Position numbers and translations under genes: made by a program. Positions 14,683 through 24,558 of a stretch of DNA of 64,000 nt are shown piece after piece. The notes beneath the pieces are model-generated. The model worked only from the letters and a program-made list of their open reading frames with translations, was not told the origin of the DNA and searched no databases. This stretch comes from CAZNPA01 sp964575095 (GTDB lineage Bacteria > Pseudomonadota > Alphaproteobacteria > Rickettsiales > SXRF01): NCBI GenBank assembly GCA_964575095.1, contig CAZNPA010000004.1, positions 1-64,000 on the forward strand, read 5' to 3'. Position 1 is the first letter of the stretch; every line of letters starts with the position of its first letter.

Positions 14683-15939
14683 ATGCGTCGTGTAGTCGTA
14701 ACCGGACTGGGATTAGTGACGCCGCTGGGTTGCGGCGTTTCTGAGACTTGGGATAAATTGATCGCATCCAAATCCGGTCTGGGCCCGATCACCGGTTTCG
14801 ACGTTTCCGACTTGCCGGCCAGAATCGGCGGTATCGTGCCGCGCGGCGAAGCGCCCGGACAATTCAATTCCAACGACTGGATCGAACCCAAAGAGCAAAA
14901 GAAAATGGATGATTTTATCCATTTCGCCATGGGTGCCGCCACGCAAGCGGTGTGGGATTCCGGCTGGAAACCTGAAGATGAAGCATCCAAGCAGCGCACC
15001 GGCGTATTAATCGGCTCCGGCATCGGTGGCCTCCATGTCATCGAGGAAACGGTGCTGCAGCTTAAAGAGCGTGGACCCAAGCGCATCAGTCCGTTCTTCA
15101 TCCCGGCCTGCCTTATCAATCTTGCTTCGGGGCAGGTCTCGATCAAATTCGGATTCAAAGGCCCCAACCATTCCGTCGTCACCGCTTGCTCGACCGGCGC
15201 CCACGCCATCGGCGATGCGGCGCGGCTGATCATGCTGAATGACGCCGATGTCATGGTGGCCGGCGGCGCCGAGGCCGCCATCTGCCGTGTCGGCATCGCC
15301 GGATTCGCGGCGGCGCGCGCGCTATCGACTTCTTATAACGATACGCCGACGAAAGCATCACGCCCGTGGGATAAAGGACGCGATGGCTTTGTGATGGGTG
15401 AAGGCGCCGGCGTCGTCGTGCTCGAAGAATTGGAGCATGCCAAGCGCCGCGGCGCAAAAATTTATGCCGAAGTCGTCGGTTACGGCTTATCGGGCGATGC
15501 CTATCATATCACGGCACCCGCTCCCGAAGGCGACGGTGGATACCGTGCCATGCAGGCGGCCTTAAAGCGTGCGGAAATGAATCCGGAAGACGTCGATTAC
15601 GTCAATGCCCACGGCACCTCGACGCCGCTCGGCGATGAAATCGAGCTGGGTGCGGTAAAACGCCTCTTCGGCGCCCATGCCCATAAGCTTTCCATGTCCT
15701 CAACCAAATCGGCGATCGGGCATTTACTGGGCGCCGCTGGTGCCGTCGAAGCTATTTTCTCGGTGCTCGCCATTCATCATAACATCGCGCCGCCGACCTT
15801 GAACCTTGACGACCCATCCGACGGCTGTGACGTCGACCTCGTGCCGCACAAAGCCAAATCACGCGCGATTAACACGGCGCTTTCCAATTCATTCGGTTTC
15901 GGCGGCACCAACGCGTCGCTGGTTTTTAGACGCCTTTAG
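14683..15939 (+). CDS. fabF: 3-oxoacyl-ACP synthase II
   Basis: The condensing enzyme that adds malonyl-ACP to acyl-ACP. The 418 residues show the thiolase fold with nucleophilic Cys in TACSTGAHA (about 169), the first His in HGTSTPLGD (about 307) and the second in KSAIGHLLGAAG (about 344). It ends with the usual NSFGFGGTNASL motif. It follows acpP, the typical arrangement, and is separated by two bases from mltG. Confidence 0.96.
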   Translation: MRRVVVTGLGLVTPLGCGVSETWDKLIASKSGLGPITGFDVSDLPARIGGIVPRGEAPGQFNSNDWIEPKEQKKMDDFIHFAMGAATQAVWDSGWKPEDEASKQRTGVLIGSGIGGLHVIEETVLQLKERGPKRISPFFIPACLINLASGQVSIKFGFKGPNHSVVTACSTGAHAIGDAARLIMLNDADVMVAGGAEAAICRVGIAGFAAARALSTSYNDTPTKASRPWDKGRDGFVMGEGAGVVVLEELEHAKRRGAKIYAEVVGYGLSGDAYHITAPAPEGDGGYRAMQAALKRAEMNPEDVDYVNAHGTSTPLGDEIELGAVKRLFGAHAHKLSMSSTKSAIGHLLGAAGAVEAIFSVLAIHHNIAPPTLNLDDPSDGCDVDLVPHKAKSRAINTALSNSFGFGGTNASLVFRRL

Positions 15940-15941
15940 TC

Positions 15942-16931
15942 ATGGAATTTCTCCGGACGCTACTCATCACGGCGATAGCGGTGTTGCTGCTGGCGCTCGT
16001 TCTCGCTGGCTGGGGCTATTATTATTTCGAAGCGCCGGAAGAATTTACCGAGCCCAGAACCGTTATCATCGAGCGCGGCGCAGGGTTCCGCGGCGCTATC
16101 CGCGCGCTTTCCGACCATAATGTTATCCGGCATCCGTGGGCATTCGGCGCCATTATCATCGCCAGCGATAAGGTGCGTACGCTGAAAGCCGGCGAATATC
16201 TTTTCCCTGCCGGGTCGTCGCCACGCCAGATCCTCGATATGCTGGTGGCCGGTCGCGTCGTGGCGCACAACATCACGATTCCCGAGGGGCTGACTGTGAT
16301 GCAGGTAAATCTTCTTCTCGAGAGAGAATCGATATTGTCCGGCGTAGCGGATATGGCTATCCCTGAAGGCAGCTTGCTGCCGGAGACCTACCAATTTTTG
16401 TATGGCGACAAGCGGCAGGACGTCATGCGACACATGCAGTTTGCGCAAAAGGTGGTGCTGACGGAATCGTGGAACAAACGTCAGGCCGGTCTGCCGTTCG
16501 CATCGCCGGAGCAGGCGGTAATACTGGCCTCAATTGTCGAAAAGGAAACGGCGGTGCCGGAAGAACGCGGCAAGATCGCCGCTGTGTTCATCAATCGCTT
16601 AAAGCGCGGTATGCCGCTGCAATCCGATCCGACGGTGATTTATGCGCTGGAAAAAGACAAAGGTCCGCTTGGGCGCGCGCTCCTGACGGCCGATCTTGCC
16701 GTCGAGTCGCCCTATAACACCTATCGCGTCGTTGGCTTGCCGCCGACCGCTATCTGCAATCCCGGCCGGGCGTCGATCGAGGCGGTGCTGAATCCACCGA
16801 CGACTGGCGATTATTATTTTGTCGCCGACGGCAAAGGCGGGCATCATTTCTCCAGCTCGCTGGAACAGCATAATGGGTATGTTCGGGAATATCGCAGGCT
16901 ACAGCGGCAGCAAAAACAGTCTAACCCGTAG
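15942..16931 (+). CDS. mltG: endolytic murein transglycosylase
   Basis: An inner-membrane-anchored lytic transglycosylase that cuts nascent glycan strands and sets their length. The 329 residues begin with a single membrane anchor (about 5-27). The LysM-like part comes next and then the YceG catalytic domain, with the key Glu in ASIVEKET (about 198) and LQSDPTVIYAL near 227. The order fabF-mltG is usual. The C-terminus overlaps the convergent folD end by 11 bases. Confidence 0.93.
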   Translation: MEFLRTLLITAIAVLLLALVLAGWGYYYFEAPEEFTEPRTVIIERGAGFRGAIRALSDHNVIRHPWAFGAIIIASDKVRTLKAGEYLFPAGSSPRQILDMLVAGRVVAHNITIPEGLTVMQVNLLLERESILSGVADMAIPEGSLLPETYQFLYGDKRQDVMRHMQFAQKVVLTESWNKRQAGLPFASPEQAVILASIVEKETAVPEERGKIAAVFINRLKRGMPLQSDPTVIYALEKDKGPLGRALLTADLAVESPYNTYRVVGLPPTAICNPGRASIEAVLNPPTTGDYYFVADGKGGHHFSSSLEQHNGYVREYRRLQRQQKQSNP

Positions 16932-17763
16932 CGGCCTTCAAAGTATTCTCCAGTAAGCAGGCAATCGTCATGGGACCTACGCCGCCGGGGACGGGCGTGA
17001 TGGCGCTCGCTACTCCCTGACACGATTCAAAATCGACATCGCCGACTAATTTTCCCGCGACGCGGTTGATGCCGACATCGATGACAATAGCGCCTTTCTT
17101 GAGCCACTCGCCTTTCACCATGCGCGGCTTGCCCACCGCTGCCACCACGATATCGGCGGTTTTCAAAAGTCCGGGCAGGTCCTGCGTTTTGGAATGCGCG
17201 ACGGTGACGGTGCAATGTTCCTTAAGTAATAACTGCGCCATGGGCTTGCCGACGATGTTGGAGCGGCCGATGACGATGGCGTGTTTTCCGGCCGGGTTGC
17301 CGCCAGCTTCGTTGATGAGCCGCAGGCAGCCCAGCGGCGTGCAGGGCACGAAACCGTCCTGGCCAATTGAGAGGTTTCCGACATTGATGGGATGAAACCC
17401 ATCGACGTCTTTTTTGGAATCGACGGCGTTAATCACCGCGTCCTCGTCGATATGGCTGGGCAGTGGCAATTGCACTAAAATGCCATGCACGTGCGTGTCT
17501 TGGTTGAGCGCTTCGATTTTAAATAAAAGTTCTGCTTGCGTGATGGTGACAGGAAGTTTGTGCTCGTAAGAATTCATACCGGCTTCACGCGCCGCCTTGC
17601 CTTTATTTCTGACATAGACCTCGCTGGCCGGGTCATTGCCCACCAGCACCACCGCCAGCCCGGGCGTTATGCCGCGCGTGCGTTTGAGCTCCGTGACATG
17701 CTTGGCGGTTTCCGCGCGGACGATAAACGCCGCCGCCTTGCCGTCGATGATTTTGGTTATCAT
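16921..17763 (-). CDS. folD: bifunctional methylenetetrahydrofolate dehydrogenase/cyclohydrolase
   Basis: Converts 5,10-methylene-THF to 10-formyl-THF for purine and formyl-Met synthesis. The 280 residues carry the catalytic YVRNKGKAA segment (50-58, with Lys in the active site), the substrate segment VQLPLP near 97 and the NADP site GRSNIVGKP near 165. The C-terminal PVPGGVGPMT motif is present. It is a single gene, convergent with mltG and divergent from a small unknown gene. Confidence 0.96.
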   Translation of the reverse strand: MITKIIDGKAAAFIVRAETAKHVTELKRTRGITPGLAVVLVGNDPASEVYVRNKGKAAREAGMNSYEHKLPVTITQAELLFKIEALNQDTHVHGILVQLPLPSHIDEDAVINAVDSKKDVDGFHPINVGNLSIGQDGFVPCTPLGCLRLINEAGGNPAGKHAIVIGRSNIVGKPMAQLLLKEHCTVTVAHSKTQDLPGLLKTADIVVAAVGKPRMVKGEWLKKGAIVIDVGINRVAGKLVGDVDFESCQGVASAITPVPGGVGPMTIACLLENTLKAATG

Positions 17764-17835
17764 AATTATTTACAATCGTTAATTAATATGATAAGTTCCG
17801 GTTCTCTTTATTTAAACAAAAATGGGGGAAATACA

Positions 17836-18192
17836 ATGAAGATAAACGTGAAAGAGATACGGGATGAAGTCATAGCCCTTTTGGGAACCCGCGGCGGCGC
17901 TTATCATACCGCTTGTTTGCGCATGGCCGATGCGGCCGACCGGGAACCAAATGCCGGCCGCGATTATAATTACGAATTATTGCATAACTATATCACTTGG
18001 AAAATTGTGGAAAGCCTGAATCCTGTGCAAGTGGATGTAAAGGGCCTGGTGGCGGACAGCGAGCGAAAATTGGGCCACCGAATAAATCCAACCCCATCCA
18101 TCTCACCGGATTTCGAGAAACCGGTGCTGGGAGATCTGGATAGAGATATAATAGCGACGCTTAAAGAGGTGCGCGGCAGGGGCAGGAATTGA
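17836..18192 (+). CDS. hypothetical protein
   Basis: This gene encodes 118 residues starting MKINVKEIRDEV, preceded by GGGGGAAA seven bases before the ATG. A frame running in from 17536 is only the antisense of folD and is not used. The protein is soluble and charged, with one Cys and an Asp/Arg-rich tail. I do not recognise it. It ends one base before the convergent reductase gene. Confidence 0.55.
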   Translation: MKINVKEIRDEVIALLGTRGGAYHTACLRMADAADREPNAGRDYNYELLHNYITWKIVESLNPVQVDVKGLVADSERKLGHRINPTPSISPDFEKPVLGDLDRDIIATLKEVRGRGRN

Positions 18193-18193
18193 T

Positions 18194-19204
18194 TTAAGCG
18201 ATTTTCGGCACGCCTTGCGTCGTCGAATATTCAAAATGCAGCACTTCATTGGGATGCACCAGTTTATAGGCGGCGTGCATGGCCAGCGCGCTTTCGGCGA
18301 AGCCGCTTAAAATCAATTTCAGTTTTCCTTCGTAATGCGCGATGTCGCCGATGGCGAAAATTCCGGGTGTCGAGGTTTGGCATGTCGCCGGGTGGACGGC
18401 GATATGATTTTTATCGAGGTTCAACCCCCATTCGACGATTGGGCCCAGCTCCATCGCCAATCCAAAAAATGGTAACAGCACATCGGCTTCTAGCTTTTTC
18501 TTTTGGCCTTCGAGTGTGGCGACTTCAACGGCAGAAAGCTTTCCACTAGCGCCGATTAAGCCTGATAATTGATACGGCACCACCATTTCGATTTTGCCGG
18601 CATCGGCCAGCGCTTTGAGTTTGGCGGCGCTTTCGGGCGCGCAGCGGAATTTATCGCGGCGGTGCACGACATAGAGTTTTTCCGTCAATTCCGAAAGCGA
18701 GATCGCCCAGTCGACCGCCGAGTCGCCACCGCCGGCGATGACCACTTTCTTGCCGCGGAAATCCTCGCGCTTGCTCACCAAATAAAAAACGCTTTTGCCT
18801 TCGTAGGCTTCCAGCCCCTCGATTGGCGGGCGGTTGGGGCCGAACGCGCCGCAGCCGGCGGCGATGACGATGGCTTTGCAGGCGATGGTATTATTTTTGG
18901 AGGTGGTGACGGTAAATCCGCTGGCGGTCTTTTGTACTTTCTCAACGCGTTGTCCCAGATGATATGTTGGTGCAAACGGGTTGGCTTGCTCGGCGAGTTT
19001 ATCCACCAGCTCGGCGGCAAGGATGGTGGGATAGCCGGGAATATCGTAAATCGGTTTTTCCGGGTACAGCGCGGCGCACTGGCCGCCGGTGACGTCGAGC
19101 GCATCGACAACGTGGCAGCGCATCTTGAGCATCCCCGCCTCGAAGACGGTAAAGAGGCCAACCGGACCGGCGCCTATGATAACAATATCGGTTTCGTGCT
19201 GCAT
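18194..19204 (-). CDS. ferredoxin/flavodoxin-NADP(+) reductase, thioredoxin-reductase type
   Basis: A flavoprotein that moves electrons between NADPH and ferredoxin or flavodoxin. The 336 residues have the FAD motif GAGPVGLF (11-18), the NADPH motif GGGDSAVDWA near 159 and the FAD motif GDIAHYEGKLKLI near 292. The redox CxxC of true thioredoxin reductases is absent, and Gly-Gly-Gln-Cys-Ala occurs near 41 as in YumC-type FNRs. It may supply reduced ferredoxin to nearby pathways, but no ferredoxin gene is seen here. Confidence 0.88.
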   Translation of the reverse strand: MQHETDIVIIGAGPVGLFTVFEAGMLKMRCHVVDALDVTGGQCAALYPEKPIYDIPGYPTILAAELVDKLAEQANPFAPTYHLGQRVEKVQKTASGFTVTTSKNNTIACKAIVIAAGCGAFGPNRPPIEGLEAYEGKSVFYLVSKREDFRGKKVVIAGGGDSAVDWAISLSELTEKLYVVHRRDKFRCAPESAAKLKALADAGKIEMVVPYQLSGLIGASGKLSAVEVATLEGQKKKLEADVLLPFFGLAMELGPIVEWGLNLDKNHIAVHPATCQTSTPGIFAIGDIAHYEGKLKLILSGFAESALAMHAAYKLVHPNEVLHFEYSTTQGVPKIA

Positions 19205-19286
19205 AGGAACGGCAATCTAGCAAAAACTAACGAAAAAGTAAGGTTTTTTTGCCACACTGCTGGTTTCTCAGAAAGGGCCATTATTT

Positions 19287-20411
19287 ATGTCTAAAGCCGT
19301 CATTTGCGCCTACGGGCGCTCGCCGTTCACGTTTGCCAATAAAGGCGAGCTGGCCAAAACCCGTCCCGACGACCTGTTGATGCAGGTGATTAAGGGCGTA
19401 CTGGCTAAGACGCCTCTGAACACAAAGGACATTGAGGACGTCATTATCGGCTGCGCATTTCCGGAAGGCGAGCAGGGATTCAATATCGGCCGCATGGTGG
19501 CCTTGATGTGCGGGTTGCCGGTGACGGTGCCCGGCTGCACGGTCAATCGCTGGTGCGGATCGTCGATGGAGGCGATTCATATGGCGGCGGGAAGAATAGC
19601 CAACGGCTCGGGCGAATTATTTATCAGCGGCGGTGTCGAATCGATGACGCGCATCCCGATGGGAGGCTTTAATCCCAGCCCCAATCCAAAACTCTATGAG
19701 ACGATGCCGAACGCCTATCTCTCGATGGGACTTACGGCGGAAAACGTCGCCAAGAAATTCAATATCTCGCGCAAAGAACAGGAAGAGTTTGCGCTGAAAA
19801 GCCACCAGAAGGCGTCGGCGGCGGATCTCTCGCAGCAGATCATTCCCATTACGATCAAAGGCGGCACGGTGACCAAAGACGGCTGCGTGCGCCCCGATAC
19901 CAGCCTGGAAAAAATGGCAACGCTCGCTCCGGCATTTGATGCCGCAGGCACTGTGACTGCCGCCACTTCTTCGCCGGTCACCGACGGCGCGTCGGTCGTG
20001 ATCGTCGCCAGCGAAGAATATGCCGATAAAAACAAACTACCCAAGCTGGCGCGCATCAAATCGATGGCCGTTACAGGTTTAGAACCTGAAATTATGGGAT
20101 TAGGCCCGGTGGAAGCGTCGCGCAAAGCGCTGAAGCGCGCAGGCTTAGAACTTAAGGATATGGATTTTATTGAAGTCAACGAAGCCTTTGCGGCGCAATC
20201 GATCGGGGTTATAAAAGAATTAGGCATCGATGAATCAAAGCTCAATATCGAAGGCGGCGCGGTGGCGCTGGGGCATCCCTTGGGTGCGTCGGGCGCCCGC
20301 GTCTTCGGCACTTCGGCCTATCTCCTGCATAAACACCAAAAGAAATACGCGCTCTCGACGCTCTGCATCGGCGGCGGCATGGGCATGGCGACCATAGTGG
20401 AAAAGATTTAA
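19287..20411 (+). CDS. acetyl-CoA C-acyltransferase (thiolase)
   Basis: The last step of beta-oxidation, cleaving 3-ketoacyl-CoA with CoA to release acetyl-CoA. The 374 residues have the nucleophile Cys90 in NRWCGSS, the NEAFAAQ segment near 293, GHPLGASGAR near 328 and the second catalytic Cys in CIGGGMG near 363. It is followed after one small opposite-strand gene by the HAD/ECH enzyme, so this looks like a fadA/fadB-type pair. A thiolase II biosynthetic role is possible but less likely from the context. Confidence 0.92.
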   Translation: MSKAVICAYGRSPFTFANKGELAKTRPDDLLMQVIKGVLAKTPLNTKDIEDVIIGCAFPEGEQGFNIGRMVALMCGLPVTVPGCTVNRWCGSSMEAIHMAAGRIANGSGELFISGGVESMTRIPMGGFNPSPNPKLYETMPNAYLSMGLTAENVAKKFNISRKEQEEFALKSHQKASAADLSQQIIPITIKGGTVTKDGCVRPDTSLEKMATLAPAFDAAGTVTAATSSPVTDGASVVIVASEEYADKNKLPKLARIKSMAVTGLEPEIMGLGPVEASRKALKRAGLELKDMDFIEVNEAFAAQSIGVIKELGIDESKLNIEGGAVALGHPLGASGARVFGTSAYLLHKHQKKYALSTLCIGGGMGMATIVEKI

Positions 20412-20824
20412 TTTATTTGCGGCGAGCGCCTAACGGAATCGTGGCCAGAGGACTTCCGAGCTGTAATGTAAGCTCTTTCCAAGATCTGCGGCGAGGTTAT
20501 GATTGCTTGAAAATCAGCGCATAGATTAACAACGGCGTCATAGATTTGCTGCGAGAGTTCAGGAGAATATTGATAGTTTTTTCTTATTCTACGCGGAATA
20601 TCAACCGACAGCGCCCCCGACACATACGTAATGGCGCTGCCGGGGAGTCTATTTTTAAGCTCTTTCTCAAGAACAACCCTAAGTTTTTCTAAGAATTCTT
20701 TTTGATCTGAAGGTATCTCCGTAGACGGAGTGTGATCAGGAAAGCTTAATTTGGTAGGGCCACATTGACCCAAGTATATCCTCGTTTGGATTTCTTTTCC
20801 GCCAATATTAAATGATTCTGACAT
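20408..20824 (-). CDS. hypothetical protein
   Basis: A 138-residue soluble protein convergent with the thiolase gene, overlapping it by four bases. It is preceded by GGGAAGGATATGT, a good ribosome-binding site for ATG at 20824. It has two Cys and a basic C-terminus, and no signal peptide or membrane segment. The family was not recognised. It interrupts what is usually a contiguous fadAB-type unit, and base composition is lower in GC than in its neighbours, hinting at later acquisition. Confidence 0.55.
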   Translation of the reverse strand: MSESFNIGGKEIQTRIYLGQCGPTKLSFPDHTPSTEIPSDQKEFLEKLRVVLEKELKNRLPGSAITYVSGALSVDIPRRIRKNYQYSPELSQQIYDAVVNLCADFQAIITSPQILERAYITARKSSGHDSVRRSPQIN

Positions 20825-20965
20825 ATCCTTCCCATCTTAAAGATCCGTAAGGTTTAAATTATAAGGTAAAAGATTAATTATTCTCTTAATTCATGCAATT
20901 TGTTTCCCTTTATGGATAAAACTGATAGTATCCAACTAATTACATTAAAATCAAAAGGATAGCGC

Positions 20966-23326
20966 ATGACTGAGATTAAGAAAGTGGCAGTACTCGGCTC
21001 CGGCGTCATGGGCAGCGGCATCGCGGCACAAGTCGCCAATGCCGGCGTGCCGGTGGTGCTCCTTGATATCGTTCCCAAGGAAGGCGGGCGTAATTCACTC
21101 ACTGAGAAGGCGGTCGAGAAACAGATCTCCGGCAAGCCGCCGGGATTCGCGCACAAGAAATTCGCCAAGCTGGTGACCTGCGGCAATCTGGAAGACGATT
21201 TGAAGTTGTTGGCCGACTGCGACTGGATCGTCGAAGTGGTCTTGGAAAAACTCGAAGTAAAGCACGACGTTTATAAAAAAATCGAGCCGGTGCGCAAAAA
21301 AGGCTCGGTGGTTTCCTCCAATACCTCGACGCTTCCCTTGCATGAGCTGATAAAAGGCCTGCCGGATTCTTTCGTGCAGGATTTTATGATCACGCACTTC
21401 TTCAACCCGCCGCGCTTCATGCGCTTGCTGGAAGTAGTGTCGGGACCGAAAACGCGCAAAGACGCCGCCAAGATGGTCGAGCAATTCGCCGACGTCAAAC
21501 TCGGCAAGGGCGTTGTGCATTGCAAGGATACGCCGGGGTTCCTGGCCAACCGCATCGGCGTTTACTGGCTGATGGTGGCATTGAACGAAGCGATCCGCAT
21601 GGGTGTCACGCCCGAACAGGCCGACGCCGTGATGGGAAAACCGGCGGGCATTCCAAAAACGGGCGTGTTTGGTTTGTTTGATTTAATCGGTATTGATTTG
21701 ATGCCGCTGATTGCCAAGTCGATGCTCTCGACGCTCCCCAAAGAAGATTCCTTCGTCAAAATTTACAAGGAGCCGGAGCTGGTCAAGAAAATGATCGCTG
21801 ACGGCTACACGGGGCGCAAAGGCAAGGGCGGGTTCTATCGCCTCAAGAAAGACGGCGAGAAAAAAATCAAGGAAGTCATCGACCTGAAAACCGGCGAATA
21901 CCACGCGCAGGGGAAAAAAGTGGATTTGGAGAGCATTGCCGCCGCCAAAGCGGGACTCCGCGCGCTGGTCGAGCATAAGGATATCGGCGGGCAGTATGCG
22001 TGGAAGGTGCTCTCCGAGACGCTTTACTACGCGTCGTCGCTGATTCCCGAAATTTCCGACAACGTTGCCGACGTCGACGCGGCGATGAAGACCGGCTTCA
22101 ACTGGAAGTTTGGGCCGTTCGAGATGATCGACAAGCTGGGCGTCGATTGGTTTGCGGACAAAATCAAAACCGAAGGAAAATCGGTCCCCGCGATTTTGGA
22201 AAAAGCCAAAGGCAAGACGCTGTATAAAATCGAGAACGGCCAGCGGCAGGTGTTCTCCATCGGCGGCAAATACGACACCATCGTGCCACCGGCAGGCAGC
22301 CTCATGCTCTCCGACATCAAGCTCACCAAGAAACCGGTGCTGAGAAACGCCTCGGCCAGCATTTGGGATTTGGGCGACGGCATCGCCTGTTTGGAGCTGA
22401 CCTCGAAAATGAATTCGGTCGATCCGGATATTTTATCGATGATCATGCAGTCGATTGACCTGGTGAGAAAAGATTTCAAGGGGCTGGTCATCGGCAACGA
22501 CGGCGATAATTTTTCGGTCGGCGCCAACCTTGGCTTCATGCTGATGGCGGCCAACATTGCCGCGTGGAAAGAAATCAGCGGCGTCATCAAGGACGGCCAG
22601 AACGCGATGATGGCCTTGAAATACGCGCCGTTCCCGGTGGTATCGAGCTTGACCGGCATGGCGCTGGGCGGCGGTTGCGAGATTATTTTGCACTCCAACG
22701 CCGTGGCGGCCAACATCGAATCCTATCCGGGCCTGGTCGAAGTCGGCGTCGGGTTGATACCGGGCTGGGGCGGTTGCAAGGAAATGTTGCTCAGGCACCT
22801 CGGCGAAAAAGCCGGCAAGGAATCCAAAGGCATGATCGGGAATTTGATGGCGACCGGCGGCGCGATGCCGGCTATCGCCAAAGCGTTCGAGGCGATTGCC
22901 ACGGCAAAAGTCGGCGGCAGTGCCGAAGAAGCGCGCGATTTAAAAATCCTGCGCGACGACGATCGCATCACCATGAACCGCGTGCGCGTGCTGGCCGACG
23001 CCAAATCGCGCTGCCTGGAAATGGCGAAAGATTATAAGGCGCCGGAACCGGCGGTGCTGCACCTGCCGGGCGCGACGGCCAAAGTGGCGCTGTCGATGGC
23101 GGTCGATGGATTTAAGGCCAGCGGCAAAGCCTCGCCGCACGACGTGGTTGTCTGCAAGGCGCTGGCGACCGTGCTCTCCGGCGGCGATACCGACATGTCG
23201 GAAGCGCTGACCGAACAGCAGGTCTTGGATCTCGAGCACGAAGTGTTCATGGAATTGGTGAAAACCAAACCGACGCTGGCGCGCATCGAGCATATGCTGG
23301 AGACCGGAAAACCGCTGAGGAACTAA
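20966..23326 (+). CDS. bifunctional 3-hydroxyacyl-CoA dehydrogenase / enoyl-CoA hydratase
   Basis: Carries out the middle steps of beta-oxidation. The 786 residues start with an NAD-binding fold, LGSGVMGSGIAAQ (10-22), then the HAD domain with MITHFFNPP near 142. A second HAD C-terminal unit follows (about 325-390), and the enoyl-CoA hydratase domain comes last (about 465-650), with SVGANLGFM and MALGGGCEI. This order, dehydrogenase before hydratase, matches FadN-type enzymes rather than E. coli FadB. It is followed without a gap by the DUF475 gene. Confidence 0.93.
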   Translation: MTEIKKVAVLGSGVMGSGIAAQVANAGVPVVLLDIVPKEGGRNSLTEKAVEKQISGKPPGFAHKKFAKLVTCGNLEDDLKLLADCDWIVEVVLEKLEVKHDVYKKIEPVRKKGSVVSSNTSTLPLHELIKGLPDSFVQDFMITHFFNPPRFMRLLEVVSGPKTRKDAAKMVEQFADVKLGKGVVHCKDTPGFLANRIGVYWLMVALNEAIRMGVTPEQADAVMGKPAGIPKTGVFGLFDLIGIDLMPLIAKSMLSTLPKEDSFVKIYKEPELVKKMIADGYTGRKGKGGFYRLKKDGEKKIKEVIDLKTGEYHAQGKKVDLESIAAAKAGLRALVEHKDIGGQYAWKVLSETLYYASSLIPEISDNVADVDAAMKTGFNWKFGPFEMIDKLGVDWFADKIKTEGKSVPAILEKAKGKTLYKIENGQRQVFSIGGKYDTIVPPAGSLMLSDIKLTKKPVLRNASASIWDLGDGIACLELTSKMNSVDPDILSMIMQSIDLVRKDFKGLVIGNDGDNFSVGANLGFMLMAANIAAWKEISGVIKDGQNAMMALKYAPFPVVSSLTGMALGGGCEIILHSNAVAANIESYPGLVEVGVGLIPGWGGCKEMLLRHLGEKAGKESKGMIGNLMATGGAMPAIAKAFEAIATAKVGGSAEEARDLKILRDDDRITMNRVRVLADAKSRCLEMAKDYKAPEPAVLHLPGATAKVALSMAVDGFKASGKASPHDVVVCKALATVLSGGDTDMSEALTEQQVLDLEHEVFMELVKTKPTLARIEHMLETGKPLRN

Positions 23327-24334
23327 ATGATCGTTGCCCGCGAATATTATTTTTCCGCTGCCGCCACCGCCATCGGCTTTGCGCTGGCCTATGCCTGGGC
23401 GGGTTGGCAGGGACTGGCCATCTGTGCGTTGCTTTCGATCATGGAAATCACGCTGTCGTTCGACAACGCCGTCGTCAATGCGACGGTCTTGAAAGACATG
23501 GACGAAAAATGGCAGCAGCGATTCCTGACCTGGGGTATTTTGATCGCCGTCGTCGGCATGCGGCTTCTCTTTCCGTTGCTGGTGGTGGCGTTCGCCACCG
23601 GCCTGCATTTGTGGGATGTGGGCGCGCTTGCGCTCGAAAACCCTCAGGAATACAGTCGCCATGTGCTCGACGCGCACGTGCAGATCGGCGCTTTCGGCGG
23701 CATGTTCCTTTTGATGGTGTTCCTCAAATTCATCCTTGATGAGCATAAGGATTTGCATTGGCTGGGCGTGATGGAGGAAAAACTTTCGCGGTTGGGCAAA
23801 TTGGAATCGGTCGAAGTCATCATGGCGCTTATTATATTGCTGTTCGCGCAAGGGTTGCTCGATGGCGAGGAAGCTTATCATGCACTGACGGCGGGCACGG
23901 TGGGCGTCGTGCTCTATGTCTCGGTAAGCTCCATCGCTGCGTTACTCAGCGGCGGCTCCGGCCATGCGGCAACAAAAACCGTCGCCTATTCCGGCCTGAT
24001 GGGATTCATCTATCTGCAATTTCTCGACGCCTCGTTCTCGCTGGACGGCGTCATCGGCGCCTTCGCCATTAGCAAGGACGTAGTGATTATTATGTTGGGT
24101 CTTGGCATCGGTGCCGTCTTCGTGCGCTCGATGACCATACACCTCGTGCACAAGGGAACGCTGGCGCACTATGTCTACCTGGAGCACGGCGCGCATTACG
24201 GCATCGGCGCGCTGGCGCTTATCATGCTCATCTCCATGACTCACCATATTCCGGAAGTCGTCACCGGACTGGTGGGGTTGGGCTTTATCTTGATGGCGCT
24301 CTGGTCGTCGATTAAGTACAATCGAAAACGTTAG
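23327..24334 (+). CDS. DUF475 / TerC-like integral membrane protein
   Basis: This gene encodes 335 residues with about nine hydrophobic segments. The motifs LSFDNAVVNATVL (43-55) and FLDASFSLDGVIGAF near 227-241 are typical of the DUF475 branch of the TerC/LysE superfamily, in which the Asp residues in the membrane suggest metal-ion handling. The start codon abuts the stop of the beta-oxidation enzyme, so it is cotranscribed. A link to fatty-acid oxidation is not otherwise supported. Confidence 0.85.
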   Translation: MIVAREYYFSAAATAIGFALAYAWAGWQGLAICALLSIMEITLSFDNAVVNATVLKDMDEKWQQRFLTWGILIAVVGMRLLFPLLVVAFATGLHLWDVGALALENPQEYSRHVLDAHVQIGAFGGMFLLMVFLKFILDEHKDLHWLGVMEEKLSRLGKLESVEVIMALIILLFAQGLLDGEEAYHALTAGTVGVVLYVSVSSIAALLSGGSGHAATKTVAYSGLMGFIYLQFLDASFSLDGVIGAFAISKDVVIIMLGLGIGAVFVRSMTIHLVHKGTLAHYVYLEHGAHYGIGALALIMLISMTHHIPEVVTGLVGLGFILMALWSSIKYNRKR

Positions 24335-24558
24335 CCCGTTGCGGCTTTGGCGCTGATGGCTGTTTCCACCGCCTTCTTCAGCTTGAAAGTGAAAGCGTTG
24401 TCTTTCATTTCTCCTAGTTCGAGGCTGTTGCCGACCGAAGGTGTGCTTCTTATTTTTTCGTAAAGCGTTGGGGCGTCTTTTCCGGATACCGCATACATAT
24501 TGCCTGCCCGTTCCGTAACCGTGATATCCAGCGCCGACGTGTCGATAGTTTCTGTCAT
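24331..24558 (-). CDS. small hypothetical protein
   Basis: A 75-residue acidic-then-basic soluble protein, convergent with the DUF475 gene with four bases of overlap. ATG at 24558 is preferred because GGGGGA lies at the right distance; ATG at 24573 would overlap that site. No recognised family. The last ten residues are rich in Ala and Lys. Confidence 0.5.
   Translation of the reverse strand: MTETIDTSALDITVTERAGNMYAVSGKDAPTLYEKIRSTPSVGNSLELGEMKDNAFTFKLKKAVETAISAKAATG

Noticed and set aside
22940..23881. 313-codon minus-strand frame opposite fadN-like and DUF475 genes
   Set aside because: It spans the boundary of two well-supported plus-strand genes and is His/Arg/Gln-rich; an antisense shadow.
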